Positions 62,438 through 64,000 of a stretch of 64,000 bases of DNA are shown here, piece after piece. The notes below the pieces were generated by a model, which did no database searches, was not told the origin of the DNA, and saw only the letters and a program-made list of their open reading frames with translations. The first letter of the stretch is position 1. Each line of letters begins with the position of its first letter. Position numbers and translations under genes: made by a program. This DNA comes from Flavobacterium gyeonganense (GTDB lineage: Bacteria; Bacteroidota; Bacteroidia; Flavobacteriales; Flavobacteriaceae): assembly GCF_029625295.1 (NCBI RefSeq), contig NZ_CP121112.1:4340001-4404000 (forward strand), written 5' to 3'.

Positions 62438-63127
62438 ATGAAAAAACTAGTCTTATTTTTAACAATAACGTTTATGACAATGTCTTACGGCCAGGAAACA
62501 AAACAAATTCCCCAAATCAATGTTAACGGAGAAGGAAAAGTAAAAATTGCTCCGGATCAGGTTACAATATCTGCTACAGTTGAAACAAAAGGAAATAATG
62601 CTAAAGATGTCAAAAAACAAAATGACGAAAAAATCGACGCTGTTTTAAAATTCATCAAAAAAATGAATATTCCAACAGCTGATTTTAGAACAAAACAGGT
62701 TGCACTCAATCCGCAGTACGATTATGAAAAAAAGAAAACAAGCTACAATGCGGTTCAGACAGTAGAAATTCTGTTGAAAGATTTGTCTAAATATGATGAG
62801 TTGATGGAAGGACTGGTTCAGCAAGGGATTAATCGTATCGATAAAGTTTCTTTTGAGTCGTCTAAATTAGCACAGCATCAATCAGAAGTAAGAAAATTAG
62901 CGATGAAAGATGCTAAAGCAAAAGCAGAAGATTATGTTTCAGTTTTAGGACAAAAAGTAGGGAAGGCTTTTGTTATTTCGGATAATTCACAAGTATATCA
63001 GCCACAGCCTATGTACGCTTCCATGAGAATGAAGGAATCTGCAGATTCAGTTCCATCAAATGAGACGATGGCAATTGGAGAAATTGAAATCACGGCCAAT
63101 GTAAGTGTTAGTTTTATTCTGGATTAA
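62438..63127 (+). CDS. SIMPL domain (DUF541) protein, periplasmic
   Basis: 229 residues from ATG 62438; an in-frame start at 62357 would sit inside the rhomboid gene and give no signal peptide. Signal peptide 'LVLFLTITFMTMSYGQ'. The DUF541/SIMPL region starts 'INVNGEGKVKIAPDQVTIS' and includes 'AVQTVEILLKDLSKYDELME' and 'RKLAMKDAKAKAEDYVSVLG'. Members such as YggE are implicated in oxidative-stress resistance. A good terminator follows. Confidence 0.92.
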   Translation: MKKLVLFLTITFMTMSYGQETKQIPQINVNGEGKVKIAPDQVTISATVETKGNNAKDVKKQNDEKIDAVLKFIKKMNIPTADFRTKQVALNPQYDYEKKKTSYNAVQTVEILLKDLSKYDELMEGLVQQGINRIDKVSFESSKLAQHQSEVRKLAMKDAKAKAEDYVSVLGQKVGKAFVISDNSQVYQPQPMYASMRMKESADSVPSNETMAIGEIEITANVSVSFILD

Positions 63128-63150
63128 ATATTAAATTCCAAATATTATAA

Positions 63151-63190
63151 AATCCAAATGCCAATATTAAATTGGTGTTTGGATTTTTTT
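63151..63190 (+). terminator. Rho-independent terminator
   Basis: A 15-bp stem (63151-63165 with 63171-63185; two G-T pairs), 5-nt loop and 7-T tail, 23 bp after the SIMPL gene. Confidence 0.85.
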
Positions 63191-63352
63191 ATTAGTTTAT
63201 AACTAAATATTTAGATAATATGTTGGAATTTTTTATAAAAAGTTTTGTGCATTTATCCTGATTAATTCATTTCATAATCGATTTTTCAACAAAAAAGGCT
63301 GCCTGGAAAGACAACCTTTAATGACTAATTAAAAAAATGTATGCTAAAGTTT

Positions 63353-64000
63353 CTATTTTCCTGAAGTTTTTTCAGGGCTCATAATCACTTCGACGCTACT
63401 TGAACTATCCAAAACGTGCTTACTAAACTGCTGAATAGTTTTTTGGTCAATTTTAGAAATTAAATTTTTATATTCTTCATCCTGTAAAAACGGAATCTGA
63501 TTTAAACTGTTGTTGTAAAGGGTTGTATTCCAGAAAGAGTTGGTTTTTAATGATTCTTCGCGGTTTTTAAGAAGCGCTTTTTTGATGTCTTCCAGATCAT
63601 TGGCATTAACCGGAACCGTTTTTAAATCATTCAATTCTTTCCATACAATTTGCATTAATTTCTCCTGTTTGTCTGGATTACAATCAAAAGTTAATGCAAG
63701 ACTGAATGTTGGTGAAGGAATTTGTTCCAGATTACCCCCAACGTTTACACCATAACTTCCGCCTTCTTCTTCGCGAATGGTCTGTAAAAAGCGTTTAGAC
63801 AATAACTCACCAATGATGTACATCGTCATTGCATTTTCTTTGCTGTACTCGGTTTTACCAGTTAAATTCAGATAAACAGTTGCTTTTGGAACTTCCATTG
63901 GACGTGTGAAATGCACCACTGTTTTTCCTTTTTTAGGTTCTATATGATGATCAACGAAATTTTCTTTCTGACCCGGATTCGATTTTAAGTTTCCGACGTA
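63353..64000 (-). CDS. M16 family peptidase, C-terminal part (cut by window edge)
   Basis: The frame is open to the last base, so the gene begins outside the window; the GTG at 63919 is internal. The visible 215 residues match the C-terminal domain of M16B peptidases: 'SKRFLQTIREEEGGSYGVNV' with the substrate-binding Arg/Tyr pair, 'FDCNPDKQEKLMQIVWKELN' and 'VEVIMSPEKTSG' at the end. The zinc-binding HxxEH would be in the missing half or in a partner subunit, so activity cannot be judged. Likely periplasmic. Confidence 0.88.
   Translation of the reverse strand, partial: YVGNLKSNPGQKENFVDHHIEPKKGKTVVHFTRPMEVPKATVYLNLTGKTEYSKENAMTMYIIGELLSKRFLQTIREEEGGSYGVNVGGNLEQIPSPTFSLALTFDCNPDKQEKLMQIVWKELNDLKTVPVNANDLEDIKKALLKNREESLKTNSFWNTTLYNNSLNQIPFLQDEEYKNLISKIDQKTIQQFSKHVLDSSSSVEVIMSPEKTSGK

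Noticed and set aside
1..64000. tRNA, rRNA, CRISPR array, prophage or insertion sequence
   Set aside because: I searched by eye for T-loop sequences, evenly spaced repeats of 25-40 bp, transposase motifs and integrases and saw none; a tRNAscan/CRISPR search would be decisive.

Overview
The window is a stretch of chromosome from a Bacteroidota bacterium, most likely Flavobacterium or a close relative. The DNA is AT-rich. Promoters, where visible, follow the Bacteroidota form TTTG / TANNTTTG. The gene content fits the group: the type IX secretion (T9SS) protein PorQ, a secreted pectate lyase with a T9SS-type C-terminal domain, lipoproteins with acidic residues after the lipobox cysteine, DUF2911, DUF1599, DUF1684, YkuD_2 and M28 proteins, and an arginine cluster using the N-acylated ornithine carbamoyltransferase (ArgF'). 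No rRNA, tRNA, CRISPR array, phage or insertion sequence was recognised.

Layout. 1-4.4 kb: unrecognised proteins (a TPR protein cut by the window edge, a 389-residue protein, and a two-gene pair sharing a domain), with wide spacers. 4.6-8.6 kb: a seven-repeat propeller lipoprotein and a TPR histidine kinase / NarL-type regulator pair. 8.9-16.9 kb: M48 lipoprotein protease, folP plus a lipoprotein, DUF1599, a DoxX-like protein, then porQ, an L,D-transpeptidase-like protein, cmk and a nucleoside-type transporter. 17-20.6 kb: a minus-strand run (NTF2-like, secreted protein, lipoprotein, M23 protein, spermidine-synthase-like protein, XRE regulator). 20.6-27.9 kb: M14 peptidase, Lrp, PEP carboxylase, DinB, a 46-residue protein, and a BlaI/M56 pair with candidate operators. 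28-36.4 kb: MFS transporter, DUF1684, TatD, TcdA, HAD, DUF2911, aldose epimerase, M1 peptidase.

36.5-48.1 kb is an arginine/proline cluster: promoter, about 320-nt leader with a short leader ORF, GNAT, argG, a small lipoprotein, argC, argD, proA, proB, argF', argB, argE, argH, terminator. Together these encode the route from glutamate to arginine through N-acyl intermediates (assuming the GNAT makes the acyl-glutamate) and the first two enzymes of proline synthesis. 48-64 kb: a DUF2157-like membrane pair, pectate lyase with a LacI-type operator, ECF sigma/anti-sigma pair, a hairpin-rich gene-free stretch, glutathione peroxidase, DusC-like enzyme, GNAT, menD, M28 peptidase, S1 protein, LpxL-like acyltransferase, rhomboid, SIMPL protein, and the end of an M16 peptidase.

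The most striking global feature is that seven genes are broken by what looks like a one-base length change in an A/T homopolymer. Six appear one base short. Restoring the base gives full-length proteins with normal N-termini. Sequencing or assembly error is the leading explanation. The best candidates for undescribed elements are the hairpin cluster at 53.85-54.18 kb, the leader of the arginine operon, and an octamer repeat (CTTAGnnn) placed directly before several start codons.
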